From contig CAAGCE010000040.1 of assembly GCA_900768245.1 (NCBI GenBank), positions 1 through 12,913 of the forward strand: a DNA stretch of 12,913 nucleotides. The letters are read 5' to 3'. This document shows, one piece after another, positions 5,876 to 12,796 of this stretch (position 1 is its first letter; each line of letters begins with the position of its first letter). Source of the stretch: Oscillospiraceae bacterium. Its GTDB lineage: Bacteria; Bacillota; Clostridia; Oscillospirales; Ruminococcaceae. The translations under genes and the position numbers were made by a program. Under the pieces are notes generated by a model. It did no database searches and was not told the DNA's origin. It saw only the letters and a program-made list of their open reading frames with translations.

Positions 5876-6124
5876 GCACGCATATGCACGGTCATGCACG
5901 GCATCCGCACGTTCCCAAACGACGCATTATAGCCATCTGCACGCCTGCACACCCTTTTATATTATATACGTGTAATTATTATTGTTATTATTTAACAGTA
6001 TACAGGATATGCTGCGAAAAATATATAAATATATATATATATCCCATTTTAGGCGTGCAGGCGTGCGAAACCCGTAGTTATGGGCATTTGCAGCGTGCAA
6101 AAGTGCGTGCGTGACGGTGTGCAC
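5876..6124. repeat. Mirror-symmetric GCAC/GTGC motif cluster around an AT-rich core
   Basis: Six GCAC motifs lie in the left half (5876, 5886, 5896, 5907, 5939, 5947) and six GTGC in the right half (6055, 6063, 6095, 6103, 6107, 6119). The inner three pairs are exactly symmetric about position 6002.5. GCACGCCTGCAC (5939-5950) and GTGCAGGCGTGC (6055-6066) are a perfect 12-bp inverted repeat, and the third pair has matching spacing although the sequence between is diverged. The centre (about 5955-6050) is AT-rich with a long TATA run. CCCGTA-GT-TATGGG (6071-6084) is a further small hairpin. No gene is supported in this gap between ytaF and fhs. Confidence 0.75.
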
Positions 6125-6125
6125 T

Positions 6126-6159
6126 AAAAGGACTGCCGCAAAGCAAATTGCAGCAGTCC
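6126..6159. terminator. Bidirectional terminator between ytaF and fhs
   Basis: GGACTGCCGC (6130-6139) pairs with GCAGCAGTCC (6150-6159) over 10 bp including one G-U. On the minus strand it is followed by TTTT (6129-6126) and lies 20 bp after the fhs stop, so it most clearly ends fhs. On the plus strand the tail GAATTTCTTTT could also end transcription from the left. Confidence 0.82.
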
Positions 6160-6179
6160 GAATTTCTTTTCAATGTATA

Positions 6180-7856
6180 TCAGAAAAGACCTGAGATATG
6201 ACCGTCATTGTCGCAGTCTATTTTCAATGCGGCAGGAGCTTTCGGAAGACCCGGCATTATCATAATGTCACCTGTAAGGGCAACAATAAAGCCTGCACCT
6301 GCGGAAAGCTTGATGTCACGGACTGTTATGCTGAAGTTTTCAGGCTTGCCGAGCTTTGTCGGGTCGTCTGAAAGTGAATACTGCGTCTTTGCAACACATA
6401 CGGGTGTATCTGCAAAGCCGAGGTTTTCGATCTCTTTAAGAGCCTTTTCAGCCTGAGCTGTGAAGATAACACCGTCCGCACGGTAGATCTCCTTTGCAAT
6501 GATGTTAAGCTTCTCCTTGATAGGGAGCTTTTCATCATAGAGATATTTAAACTCTGTTTTTCCGTTGTTCTTTTCAATGGTTGTGCATACCTTTTCGGCA
6601 AGGTCAGTACCGCCCTCGCCGCCCTTTGCAAAAATCTCTGCAAGGGAAACTTCAACGCCCATTTCAGCGCAGAATTCCTTTATATAAGCAATTTCAGCTT
6701 CCGAATCCGTATGGAAACGGTTGATGGCAACAACAACGGGAACGCCGAACTTATGCATATTTTCAATATGTGTGCGCAGATTAACGATGCCCTTTTTAAG
6801 AGCGTCAACATTTTCTGCGGTAAGCTCAGTCTTAGGAACACCGCCGTTGTATTTAAGAGCACGGATAGTCGCAACAAGAACAACGCAGGAAGGTTTAAGT
6901 CCGCCGAAACGGCACTTTATGTCAAAGAACTTTTCCGCACCGAGATCAGAACCGAAGCCTGCCTCTGTAATGCAGTAATCACCAAGCTTAAGAGCAAGCT
7001 TGGTAGCACGGAGAGAATTGCAGCCGTGAGCAATGTTAGCGAAAGGACCGCCGTGCATAATAGCAGGATTATTTTCAAGCGTCTGAACGAGGTTAGGCTT
7101 GAGAGCATCTTTAAGAAGAGCAGTCATAGCACCCTCTGCACCGAGGTCACGGGCATAAACAGGCTTGCCGTCAAAAGTGTAAGCAACGAGAATACTGCCA
7201 AGACGCTTTTTAAGGTCAGCAAGGTCGGAAGCAAGACAAAGAATAGCCATAACTTCGGACGCAACAGTAATGCGGAAGCTGTCCTGACGTGGAATACCGT
7301 TCACCTTGCCGCCCATACCGATAACGATGTTTCTGAGTGCACGGTCATTCATATCCATACAACGGTCGATCATAATTCTGCGCTGGTCAATACCGAGAGC
7401 GTTGCCCTGCTGCATATGGTTGTCAAGAAGAGCACAGAGGAGATTATTGGCAGCAGTAATAGCGTGCATATCACCTGTAAAGTGTAAATTGATGTCCTCC
7501 ATAGGAACGACCTGAGCGTATCCGCCGCCTGCAGCACCGCCCTTGATGCCGAAAACAGGACCGAGAGAAGGTTCACGGAGAGCGAGAACAGCCTTTTTGC
7601 CGATCTTTGCCATGGCTTCCGCCAGACCGACAGAAACAGTAGTTTTGCCCTCACCTGCAGGAGTAGGGTTTATAGCGGTAACAAGAATAAGCTTGCCGTC
7701 GGGCTTATCGGCAGTTTTCCTGAAAAGCTCCTCCGAGAGTTTAGCCTTGTAATGACCGTAAGGCTCGATGTCGTCCTCAGAAACGCCGAGATCAGCGGCG
7801 ATTTCTGTAATTTTCAGCATTTTAGCCTGCTGAGCGATCTCAATATCTGATAACAT
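6180..7856 (-). CDS. fhs: Formate-tetrahydrofolate ligase
   Basis: 558 aa, the usual family length (about 556-560). It joins formate to tetrahydrofolate using ATP, giving 10-formyl-THF for one-carbon metabolism (purines, formyl-Met, and acetogenesis where that pathway exists); cytoplasmic. The P-loop PTPAGEGKTT is at 64-73 and the signature EPSLGPVFGIKGGAAGGG at 95-112, followed by DINLHFTGDMHAI. The ATG at 7856 (MLSDIEIAQQAKM...) matches the family N-terminus and has GGGGGA 7 nt upstream. The open frame continues 66 codons farther, but that part reads into the dispersed element and is rejected. No other folate genes are adjacent, so this window does not support a Wood-Ljungdahl cluster. It has its own promoter (7888-7917) and terminator (6126-6159). 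Confidence 0.97.
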   Translation of the reverse strand: MLSDIEIAQQAKMLKITEIAADLGVSEDDIEPYGHYKAKLSEELFRKTADKPDGKLILVTAINPTPAGEGKTTVSVGLAEAMAKIGKKAVLALREPSLGPVFGIKGGAAGGGYAQVVPMEDINLHFTGDMHAITAANNLLCALLDNHMQQGNALGIDQRRIMIDRCMDMNDRALRNIVIGMGGKVNGIPRQDSFRITVASEVMAILCLASDLADLKKRLGSILVAYTFDGKPVYARDLGAEGAMTALLKDALKPNLVQTLENNPAIMHGGPFANIAHGCNSLRATKLALKLGDYCITEAGFGSDLGAEKFFDIKCRFGGLKPSCVVLVATIRALKYNGGVPKTELTAENVDALKKGIVNLRTHIENMHKFGVPVVVAINRFHTDSEAEIAYIKEFCAEMGVEVSLAEIFAKGGEGGTDLAEKVCTTIEKNNGKTEFKYLYDEKLPIKEKLNIIAKEIYRADGVIFTAQAEKALKEIENLGFADTPVCVAKTQYSLSDDPTKLGKPENFSITVRDIKLSAGAGFIVALTGDIMIMPGLPKAPAALKIDCDNDGHISGLF

Positions 7857-7887
7857 ACCAAATCCCCCAAATAAATATAGTAAGATT

Positions 7888-7917
7888 ATTATATCACATA
7901 ATTCAGAACAATGCCAG
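7888..7917 (-). promoter_or_regulatory. Promoter of fhs (extended -10)
   Basis: On the minus strand a perfect TATAAT (7888-7893) is preceded by TGA, making an extended -10. CTGGCA (7912-7917), 4 of 6 to the -35 consensus, is 18 bp upstream. The leader is only about 25 nt, so there is no room for a tetrahydrofolate riboswitch. Confidence 0.6.
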
Positions 7918-8105
7918 TATATATTTATTGTTTTGCGAGGATATTTATATAAATAATTTGTTGCAAAATTTGTTGGGATACTTATTTTTTTATTTAGACG
8001 CGCCCAAGAAAGTGCGAACCCAAAGATAGCACCCGCGGCGGCAGCACGGCACAAAACCGGCTGAACCAGGCAAAATTAGCAGCACCAAAACATTTAAAGT
8101 TTCGT

Positions 8106-8123
8106 CCACCTTTTCAAAGGTGG
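8106..8123. repeat. Simple hairpin of copy 3, equivalent to 28-47
   Basis: Read along the element, CCACCTTT pairs with AAAGGTGG across GA. Copy 1 has AAGCCTTT / AAAGGCTT at the same site, so the outer base pairs differ on both arms while pairing is complete in both. Confidence 0.85.
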
Positions 8124-8150
8124 TGGGAATCCAAAGGGCAAAGCCCGTGG

Positions 8151-8168
8151 TCGCTCCCGCAGGAGCGA
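8151..8168. repeat. Short GC hairpin of copy 3, equivalent to 3657-3674
   Basis: TCGCTCC pairs with GGAGCGA over a 4-nt loop (TGCG in element orientation). Two base pairs are exchanged relative to copy 2 with no loss of pairing. Confidence 0.88.
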
Positions 8169-8237
8169 AACTCCCCAAGCACATTCTAACAGCGAAAGCA
8201 AAATTAACAGTAAAGCCAAGCAAAATGAAAAAATAAA

Positions 8238-8322
8238 AAGCGCAATGCAGCTCAAAAAAGTTGGTATGACAGATGTAACGTCAGTTACAATCTGAAATGA
8301 CCCGATAATCTGCATTGCGCTT
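8238..8322. repeat. 85-nt double hairpin core of copy 3
   Basis: Outer arms AAGCGCAATGCAG (8238-8250) and CTGCATTGCGCTT (8310-8322) pair perfectly over 13 bp. The inner stem CAGATGTAAC (8270-8279) pairs with GTTACAATCTG (8284-8294) with one bulged base. The one base that differs from copy 2 in the conserved 57-nt block restores a C-G pair that is mismatched in copy 2. Confidence 0.88.
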
Positions 8323-8350
8323 ATTCTATATTATCAAACAAAAGTGACCC

Positions 8351-8391
8351 TTGCGAAATTTAACGAGCCATAAGCGAGTTAAATTTCGCAA
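8351..8391. repeat. Perfect 14-bp hairpin of copy 3, equivalent to 3433-3472
   Basis: TTGCGAAATTTAAC (8351-8364) pairs without mismatch with 8378-8391 over a 13-nt loop. The position and flanks are those of the copy 2 hairpin but the stem sequence is different. Confidence 0.88.
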
Positions 8392-8569
8392 CGAAGCAAA
8401 CGAAGCAAACAAATCAGAAATACAATTTCAATCAAGTTACGCATCATACCATAAATAACACGTCCAAAGTCGGGAAGTGAAACCCTTCCCCTACGGAGTT
8501 TTGTGCTAAAGAATCAGCAATCCCATTCCATACAAAATTATGCAGCATATCCAACCGACAGCACAAATC

Positions 8570-10048
8570 TTAAACCACCGCTCTTTTTACCGCCTCAGCC
8601 CAGCCGTTAAGCAGCCTGTTACGCACCTCATCGGACATTGACGGCTCAAATTCCGCAGCAACCTTGTTAAGCTTTGCAAGCTCGTCCGTGCCGCCCCAGA
8701 AATTTACCGCAAGTCCTGCCATATATGCCGCACCGAGAGCCGTGGTTTCAAGACAGGCAGGACGATGTACGCTTTTATTCATTATGTCAGCCTGAAAACT
8801 CATAAGGAAATTGTTCGCCGAAGCACCGCCGTCCGTTTTTACAAAGCGTATCTCACAGCCTGCGTCCTTTTCCATTGCTTTCATAACGTCTGCGGACTGA
8901 TATGCAATTGCTTCAAGCGCAGCTCTTACAATGTGCGCACGGTTCGCTCCTCTTGTCAGACCCGTTATTATACCTCTTGCATCAGGCTTCCAGTAAGGCG
9001 CACCAAGCCCCACAAATGCAGGTACAACATAAACACCGTTGGTATCTTCAACGCTTTCCGCAATTTCTTCCGTTTCCGAAGCAGTGCGGATAAGACACAG
9101 CTCGTCACGAAGCCATTGAATGACCGCTCCCGCAACAAAAACCGAGCCTTCAAGCGCATATGTGACCTTTCCGCCGATCCCCCACGCAACAGTCGTCAGC
9201 AGACCGCTTTCGGAGCGGATAGGCTTGCTGCCTGTGTTCATAAGCAGAAATGCACCTGTACCGTAGGTGTTCTTCACACAACCCTTTTCAAAACAGCATT
9301 GACCGAAAAGAGCAGCCTGCTGGTCGCCGGCGGCCGAACCGACAGGTATTTCTCCGCCCAGAAGCGACGGATCGGTATATCCCATAACACCGCTTGAATT
9401 TACGGCCTCGGGCAATATCTGCGGCGGAATATCAAGAAGCTCCAGTATGTCATTATCCCATTTCAATGTATGTATATTGAACATCATTGTCCTTGAAGCA
9501 TTGGAATAATCGGTAACGTGTACCTTTCCGCCCGTAAGGTTCCATATGAGCCACGTTTCCACCGTTCCGAAAAGCAGCTCGCCCCGCTTTGCACGTTCCA
9601 TTATCTCAGTATCGCTGTGAAGTATATAGCTTACCTTTGTTGCGGAAAAATACGGGTCAATGAGCAGTCCCGTTCTCTCACGGATAAAGTCCGTCAAGCC
9701 TCTTTTTACAAGACCGGCGCACATATCCGCAGTTCGCCTGCATTGCCATACTATCGCATTTGCCACAGGCTTTCCCGTTGCTTTATCCCATATCACAGTG
9801 GTTTCACGCTGATTTGTGATACCTATTGCGGCAATATCACTGCTTTCCACACCTATTTTCAGCATTGCTTCCTTTGCAACGCCTATCTGCGTCGCCCATA
9901 TCTCCATTGCATCGTGCTCCACCCAGCCCGGCTGCGGATAATACTGCGTGAACTCCTTTTGCGCCGTGCTTACGGGCGTACCGTTTCTGTCGAATAAAAT
10001 ACATCTTGAAGAGGTCGTACCCTGGTCAAGTGCCATAATATATTTCAT
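8570..10048 (-). CDS. glpK: Glycerol kinase
   Basis: 492 aa, usual size for this FGGY-family kinase. It phosphorylates glycerol with ATP to sn-glycerol-3-phosphate for glycolysis and lipid synthesis; cytoplasmic. Visible features: the phosphate-binding DQGTTSSR (8-15), glycerol-site residues R81-E82 (NQRETT), Y133 (DPYFS) and D242 (GDQQAALFGQ), the nucleotide-site NTYGTGAFLLMNTG (260-273), and GGASANNFLMSFQADI near the C-terminus. The loop at about 218-238 (SSGVMGYTDPSLLGGEIPVG) lacks the histidine that HPr phosphorylates in many Gram-positive glycerol kinases (YHFYG-type loop), so PTS activation is probably absent. The ATG at 10048 has AAGGAG 5 nt upstream. It starts 14 bp after deoB on the same strand, so the two are probably one operon. 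No glpF or glpD is in view. Confidence 0.97.
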   Translation of the reverse strand: MKYIMALDQGTTSSRCILFDRNGTPVSTAQKEFTQYYPQPGWVEHDAMEIWATQIGVAKEAMLKIGVESSDIAAIGITNQRETTVIWDKATGKPVANAIVWQCRRTADMCAGLVKRGLTDFIRERTGLLIDPYFSATKVSYILHSDTEIMERAKRGELLFGTVETWLIWNLTGGKVHVTDYSNASRTMMFNIHTLKWDNDILELLDIPPQILPEAVNSSGVMGYTDPSLLGGEIPVGSAAGDQQAALFGQCCFEKGCVKNTYGTGAFLLMNTGSKPIRSESGLLTTVAWGIGGKVTYALEGSVFVAGAVIQWLRDELCLIRTASETEEIAESVEDTNGVYVVPAFVGLGAPYWKPDARGIITGLTRGANRAHIVRAALEAIAYQSADVMKAMEKDAGCEIRFVKTDGGASANNFLMSFQADIMNKSVHRPACLETTALGAAYMAGLAVNFWGGTDELAKLNKVAAEFEPSMSDEVRNRLLNGWAEAVKRAVV

Positions 10049-10062
10049 AGCAGCTCCTTATA

Positions 10063-11178
10063 TCATAAAAGCATTCCGCATATTTTGTCGGCAATGAAAG
10101 AATAGCTGTCCTTTATGCCAAGATCTTCAGAGCCAATCTTTTTGCCGTACATCAAAAGGGGAGTGTATTCTCTGGTATGGTCTGTTCCCTTGAAGCAGGG
10201 ATCGCAGCCGTGGTCGGCAGTTATCATAACAACATCATCGCCGCCAAGCTTTTTCATAAGCTCACCGAGGCGGACATCAAATTCGTTGAGTGCCTCAGTA
10301 TAGCCGTCAACATTTCTTCTGTGACCGTACACCATATCAAAATCGACAAGATTTACAAAGCATAATCCGTGAAAATCCCTGTCGGCATATTCAAGTGTCC
10401 TGTCCATACCGTCATCATTGTTTTTTGTGCGGACAAATTCGGTTATGCCCTGACCTGCGAAAATATCGTATATTTTGCCTACCGCAATAACATCAAGACC
10501 TGCTCCCTTTATTTTATCAAGCATAGTTTCCGACGGCGGCAGGAGGGAAAAATCGTGGCGGTTCGGAGTGCGCACAAAATCGGGATAGCTGCCCTTGAAA
10601 GGACGTGCGATAACTCTTCCCACGCCGTTTTTGCCCGTAAGTATCTTTCTTGCAGCCTCGCAGTATTCATAGAGCTTTTCAACGGGAACGATGTCCTCGT
10701 GTGCAGCTATCTGAAAAACGCTGTCAGCGGAGGTATAAACGATAAGCGCACCCGTTTCCATATGCTCTCTGCCGTAATCACGGATAACATCAGTACCCGA
10801 ATAGGTCTTGTTGCAGAGAACACCTCTGCCTGTTGCCTTGCTGAACGCATCAATTATTTCCTTAGGAAATCCGTCAGGGTAGGTCGGCAGCGGTTCGGGG
10901 GAGATAACTCCCGCAATTTCCCAATGACCTATGGTAGTATCCTTGCCCATTGATTTTTCGGTAAGCTTGCCATATGCACCTGTCGGCGATGTTACAGGCG
11001 AGCCGAATTTTATGCCGTCAATATTAAAAAGTCCCAGCTTTTCCATATTGGGAACGTTAAGTCTGCCTGTTTTGAAGCATGAGCCGAATGTATCTGCACC
11101 CTCGTCGCCGAATTTTGCGGAATCGGGAGCAGTTCCGATGCCTGCGCTGTCCAATACTATTAAAAATACTCTTTTCAT
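10063..11178 (-). CDS. deoB: Phosphopentomutase
   Basis: 371 aa, slightly shorter than the roughly 390-400 aa common in Firmicutes. It interconverts (deoxy)ribose-1-phosphate and -5-phosphate, linking nucleoside salvage to the pentose phosphate pathway; cytoplasmic, Mn-dependent, alkaline-phosphatase superfamily. Metal-site and catalytic motifs: LIVLDSAGIG (D10), GKDTTIGHWEI (T81 is the likely phosphorylated threonine), NLVDFDMVYGHR (276-287), TADHGCDP (D322, H323) and GTDHTRE (H334). The cap domain lies between, about 95-215. The ATG at 11178 has AAAGGA 7 nt upstream. It is first gene of the probable deoB-glpK operon. No clear promoter was found; transcription must start within or beyond the repeat at 11204-11452. 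Nucleoside phosphorylase or deaminase genes, frequent deoB neighbours, are absent here. Confidence 0.96.
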   Translation of the reverse strand: MKRVFLIVLDSAGIGTAPDSAKFGDEGADTFGSCFKTGRLNVPNMEKLGLFNIDGIKFGSPVTSPTGAYGKLTEKSMGKDTTIGHWEIAGVISPEPLPTYPDGFPKEIIDAFSKATGRGVLCNKTYSGTDVIRDYGREHMETGALIVYTSADSVFQIAAHEDIVPVEKLYEYCEAARKILTGKNGVGRVIARPFKGSYPDFVRTPNRHDFSLLPPSETMLDKIKGAGLDVIAVGKIYDIFAGQGITEFVRTKNNDDGMDRTLEYADRDFHGLCFVNLVDFDMVYGHRRNVDGYTEALNEFDVRLGELMKKLGGDDVVMITADHGCDPCFKGTDHTREYTPLLMYGKKIGSEDLGIKDSYSFIADKICGMLL

Positions 11179-11203
11179 AGGTTTATCCTTTCTTTTGCCG
11201 GAA

Positions 11204-11452
11204 CTTTTTTTATTTTTATTTTTGGGAAGCCGACTTTTGCTTGTACCGCAGCCTATGATTCACAAAAAGCCAACATTGCAATGACTTTTCCCAAGGGCAT
11301 TGTACCCACGCAAAGCAAAACCAAGGCAGCTTTATGCTTTGCCTTGCCGAAACCCAATGCCCTCAGTAACAGCCACTGCTTTTTATGGTATGGGACACGT
11401 CTGCCGCAGCCTCAGGCAAAAGTTGATTTTCCTAAATAAAAAAATAAAAAAG
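11204..11452. repeat. Intergenic inverted-repeat element (about 250 bp) upstream of deoB
   Basis: The ends form an imperfect terminal inverted repeat: 11204-11240 against the reverse complement of 11416-11452, 28 of 37 positions identical without gaps. It consists of a T/A-rich tract followed by ACTTTTGC. Inside, AGGGCATTG (11294-11302) pairs with CAATGCCCT (11355-11363), and within that CAAGGCA (11322-11328) pairs with TGCCTTG (11340-11346). CCGCAGCCT occurs twice as a direct repeat (about 11247 and 11404). It differs in sequence from the 0.76-kb element, but shares the CTAAATAAAAAAATA-type end. No gene is present. Confidence 0.7.
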
Positions 11453-11471
11453 AATACAGCAAAATCAAATT

Positions 11472-12671
11472 TTATGCAGCTACGCCAAGCTCTCCGAGGA
11501 AGTCTCTCATTTCGCTGTCTACTGCGGAAGTATTTTCAAAATAATCGTCAAGAGATGTGTCGGGATAGAAAATAAACACCTCAAATGTAAGCGTATTGGG
11601 GTTAGCCGAGCTGAGATAGCCGCCCGTATAAAAGTCAACACCGGATTTTTTATATGCCTTTTTAAGTATATCACGCATAAGTTTTCCGTTATCTGCCCTT
11701 AAAGCATTGACAGTGCTGTTGAATGTTCCGTCGGAATCGAAGCGTATCGCAGTACCGCTCTTGCCCTTTTTCGCAGCCTTGGCGATATTGTTTATAAGGA
11801 CGGTTTTGGCTGTTTCCGTGTCGGAAGCTGTAAGCTTATATACCGCATAATAGCTTTTGGTCGGATCTGTTGCTGCAGGGATCTCAAACCTGCATGGGTC
11901 GGGGGTATGATCTCTGCCGAATGTCTTATCATCTACCATAAAATAATCGTAGGTCAGATTTTCCTTGTAGTTTGAAACAGGGTCGTCAAAGGTCACATCT
12001 ATGTTGTACCAGTTTTTATTATAGTATACCTTGTTCCACATATGGCTTTCACCTGCATAGCCGATAACATTTATAACTCTGATGCCTGCCCGGCTGCATA
12101 TGTAATTGAAAGCCTGAGAATAGCCGTCGCATTTTGCTCTTCCTTTTGCAAGTGCGCCGTATGCAAGACCTGCCATTGAAAAATCCTTGTCGTATTCCGT
12201 ATGATTTATGATATAGTCGTGTATTGTTTTTATTTTTGTGTATATCTTGGTGTCCTCGTCAAAGGACGCAATGATCTTATCCGCTCTTTTGTTGAGGGAC
12301 GCTATCATTTTATCATAGTTTTCCTTTGAGTATGCGTATTCAAAATACACCTCCGTATAGGACGATCCTGTCCTTGCCGATGCACCTGAAAGATTGAAAC
12401 AGCTTACGTCATAATAATACATAAGGTCAACAAGCTTCTGCAAGGTATCTTCATCTATGGCAGTCTTCAGCTTTACGGATCTTTTGCAGCCTATGACCGC
12501 TTCCTTCATTTTGTCATAGTAGCCCTGCTCCTTTTCGGAAAGCTGTTTGTAATAGTAAGGTGTCTTATAGGACGCAGCTTCGGCTGTTACCGCAAAGCTG
12601 TCAAAGAAAAAGCCTCCCATAAATGTAAATGCAACAACGATACACATAAAAAACGACATTGATCTTTTCAT
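11472..12671 (-). CDS. Secreted transglutaminase-like (cysteine protease-fold) protein
   Basis: 399 aa. The ATG at 12671 (MKRSMSFFMC...) has AAGGAGA 7 nt upstream and starts a clear signal peptide with cleavage near residue 32 (VTAEA|A); a 22-codon upstream extension is rejected. The transglutaminase-like core spans about 140-245 with the full catalytic triad in order: C181 (AKCDGYSQAF), H210 (GESHMWNKV) and D225 (WYNIDVTFDDP). Such proteins act outside the cell as peptidases or protein-modifying enzymes, and the substrate cannot be read here. Residues about 40-135 and 250-399 are helical or mixed regions I do not recognise; no membrane anchor, LPXTG or dockerin is seen, so it may be released. 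Its own promoter is at 12709-12737. It ends about 20 bp before the 11204-11452 element, whose T/A-rich end may help termination. Confidence 0.88.
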   Translation of the reverse strand: MKRSMSFFMCIVVAFTFMGGFFFDSFAVTAEAASYKTPYYYKQLSEKEQGYYDKMKEAVIGCKRSVKLKTAIDEDTLQKLVDLMYYYDVSCFNLSGASARTGSSYTEVYFEYAYSKENYDKMIASLNKRADKIIASFDEDTKIYTKIKTIHDYIINHTEYDKDFSMAGLAYGALAKGRAKCDGYSQAFNYICSRAGIRVINVIGYAGESHMWNKVYYNKNWYNIDVTFDDPVSNYKENLTYDYFMVDDKTFGRDHTPDPCRFEIPAATDPTKSYYAVYKLTASDTETAKTVLINNIAKAAKKGKSGTAIRFDSDGTFNSTVNALRADNGKLMRDILKKAYKKSGVDFYTGGYLSSANPNTLTFEVFIFYPDTSLDDYFENTSAVDSEMRDFLGELGVAA

Positions 12672-12708
12672 ACGGCATTCTCCTTTTTTTACTGATAGAT
12701 ACAATATT

Positions 12709-12737
12709 ATATTAACACATAAAACTAAGTTTAGCAA
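12709..12737 (-). promoter_or_regulatory. Promoter of the transglutaminase-like gene
   Basis: On the minus strand TTGCTA (12732-12737) and TAATAT (12709-12714) are 17 bp apart. An overlapping TATAAT lies 3 bp closer to the gene but with 20-bp spacing. Confidence 0.5.
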
Positions 12738-12764
12738 TATATTTTATAAATTTCAGGCTGTGTA

Positions 12765-12793
12765 GTGACAAAGAAAAAAAGCTGTGCTATAAT
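12765..12793 (+). promoter_or_regulatory. Near-consensus plus-strand promoter reading off the window edge
   Basis: GTGACA (12765-12770), 5 of 6 to TTGACA, is followed after exactly 17 bp by a perfect TATAAT (12788-12793) that is preceded by TGC (extended -10). It points into the repeat that starts at 12797; its gene is outside the window. It is divergent from the transglutaminase-like gene. Confidence 0.65.
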
Positions 12794-12796
12794 AAA

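Larger units (their letters stand above)
7983..8554 (-). repeat. Dispersed intergenic element, copy 3 (inverted)
   Basis: Read on the minus strand this follows the same order as copy 2: a degenerate module near 8525-8550, GTAGGGGA module (about 8475-8500), GTAACTTGATTGAAATTGTA, long hairpin (8351-8391), double hairpin (8238-8322), short GC hairpin (8151-8168), simple hairpin (8106-8123), GC-rich block, and end GCGCGTCTAAATAAAAAAATA (to 7983). It starts 16 bp after the glpK stop and ends about 65 bp upstream of the fhs promoter. It is sense with respect to glpK. It lacks the 34-bp tandem repeats and the nested insertion of copy 2. Confidence 0.92.

Noticed and set aside
5821..6120. Short frames (5775-5975, 5866-6114 +; 5752-5952 -) in the GCAC/GTGC region
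   Set aside because: Low-complexity or Cys/His-rich translations arising from motif repeats, with no start signals.
6711..7487. 258-codon open frame opposite fhs
   Set aside because: Complementary-strand shadow of a certain gene, with no ribosome binding site or recognisable protein. The same applies to the plus-strand frames at 8765-9397, 9518-9997 and 10369-10953.
7857..7984. Tetrahydrofolate riboswitch upstream of fhs
   Set aside because: The predicted leader is only about 25 nt and no matching fold is visible.
7857..8054. 66-codon N-terminal extension of fhs
   Set aside because: It reads into the dispersed element and the promoter. The family start and a good ribosome binding site are at 7856.
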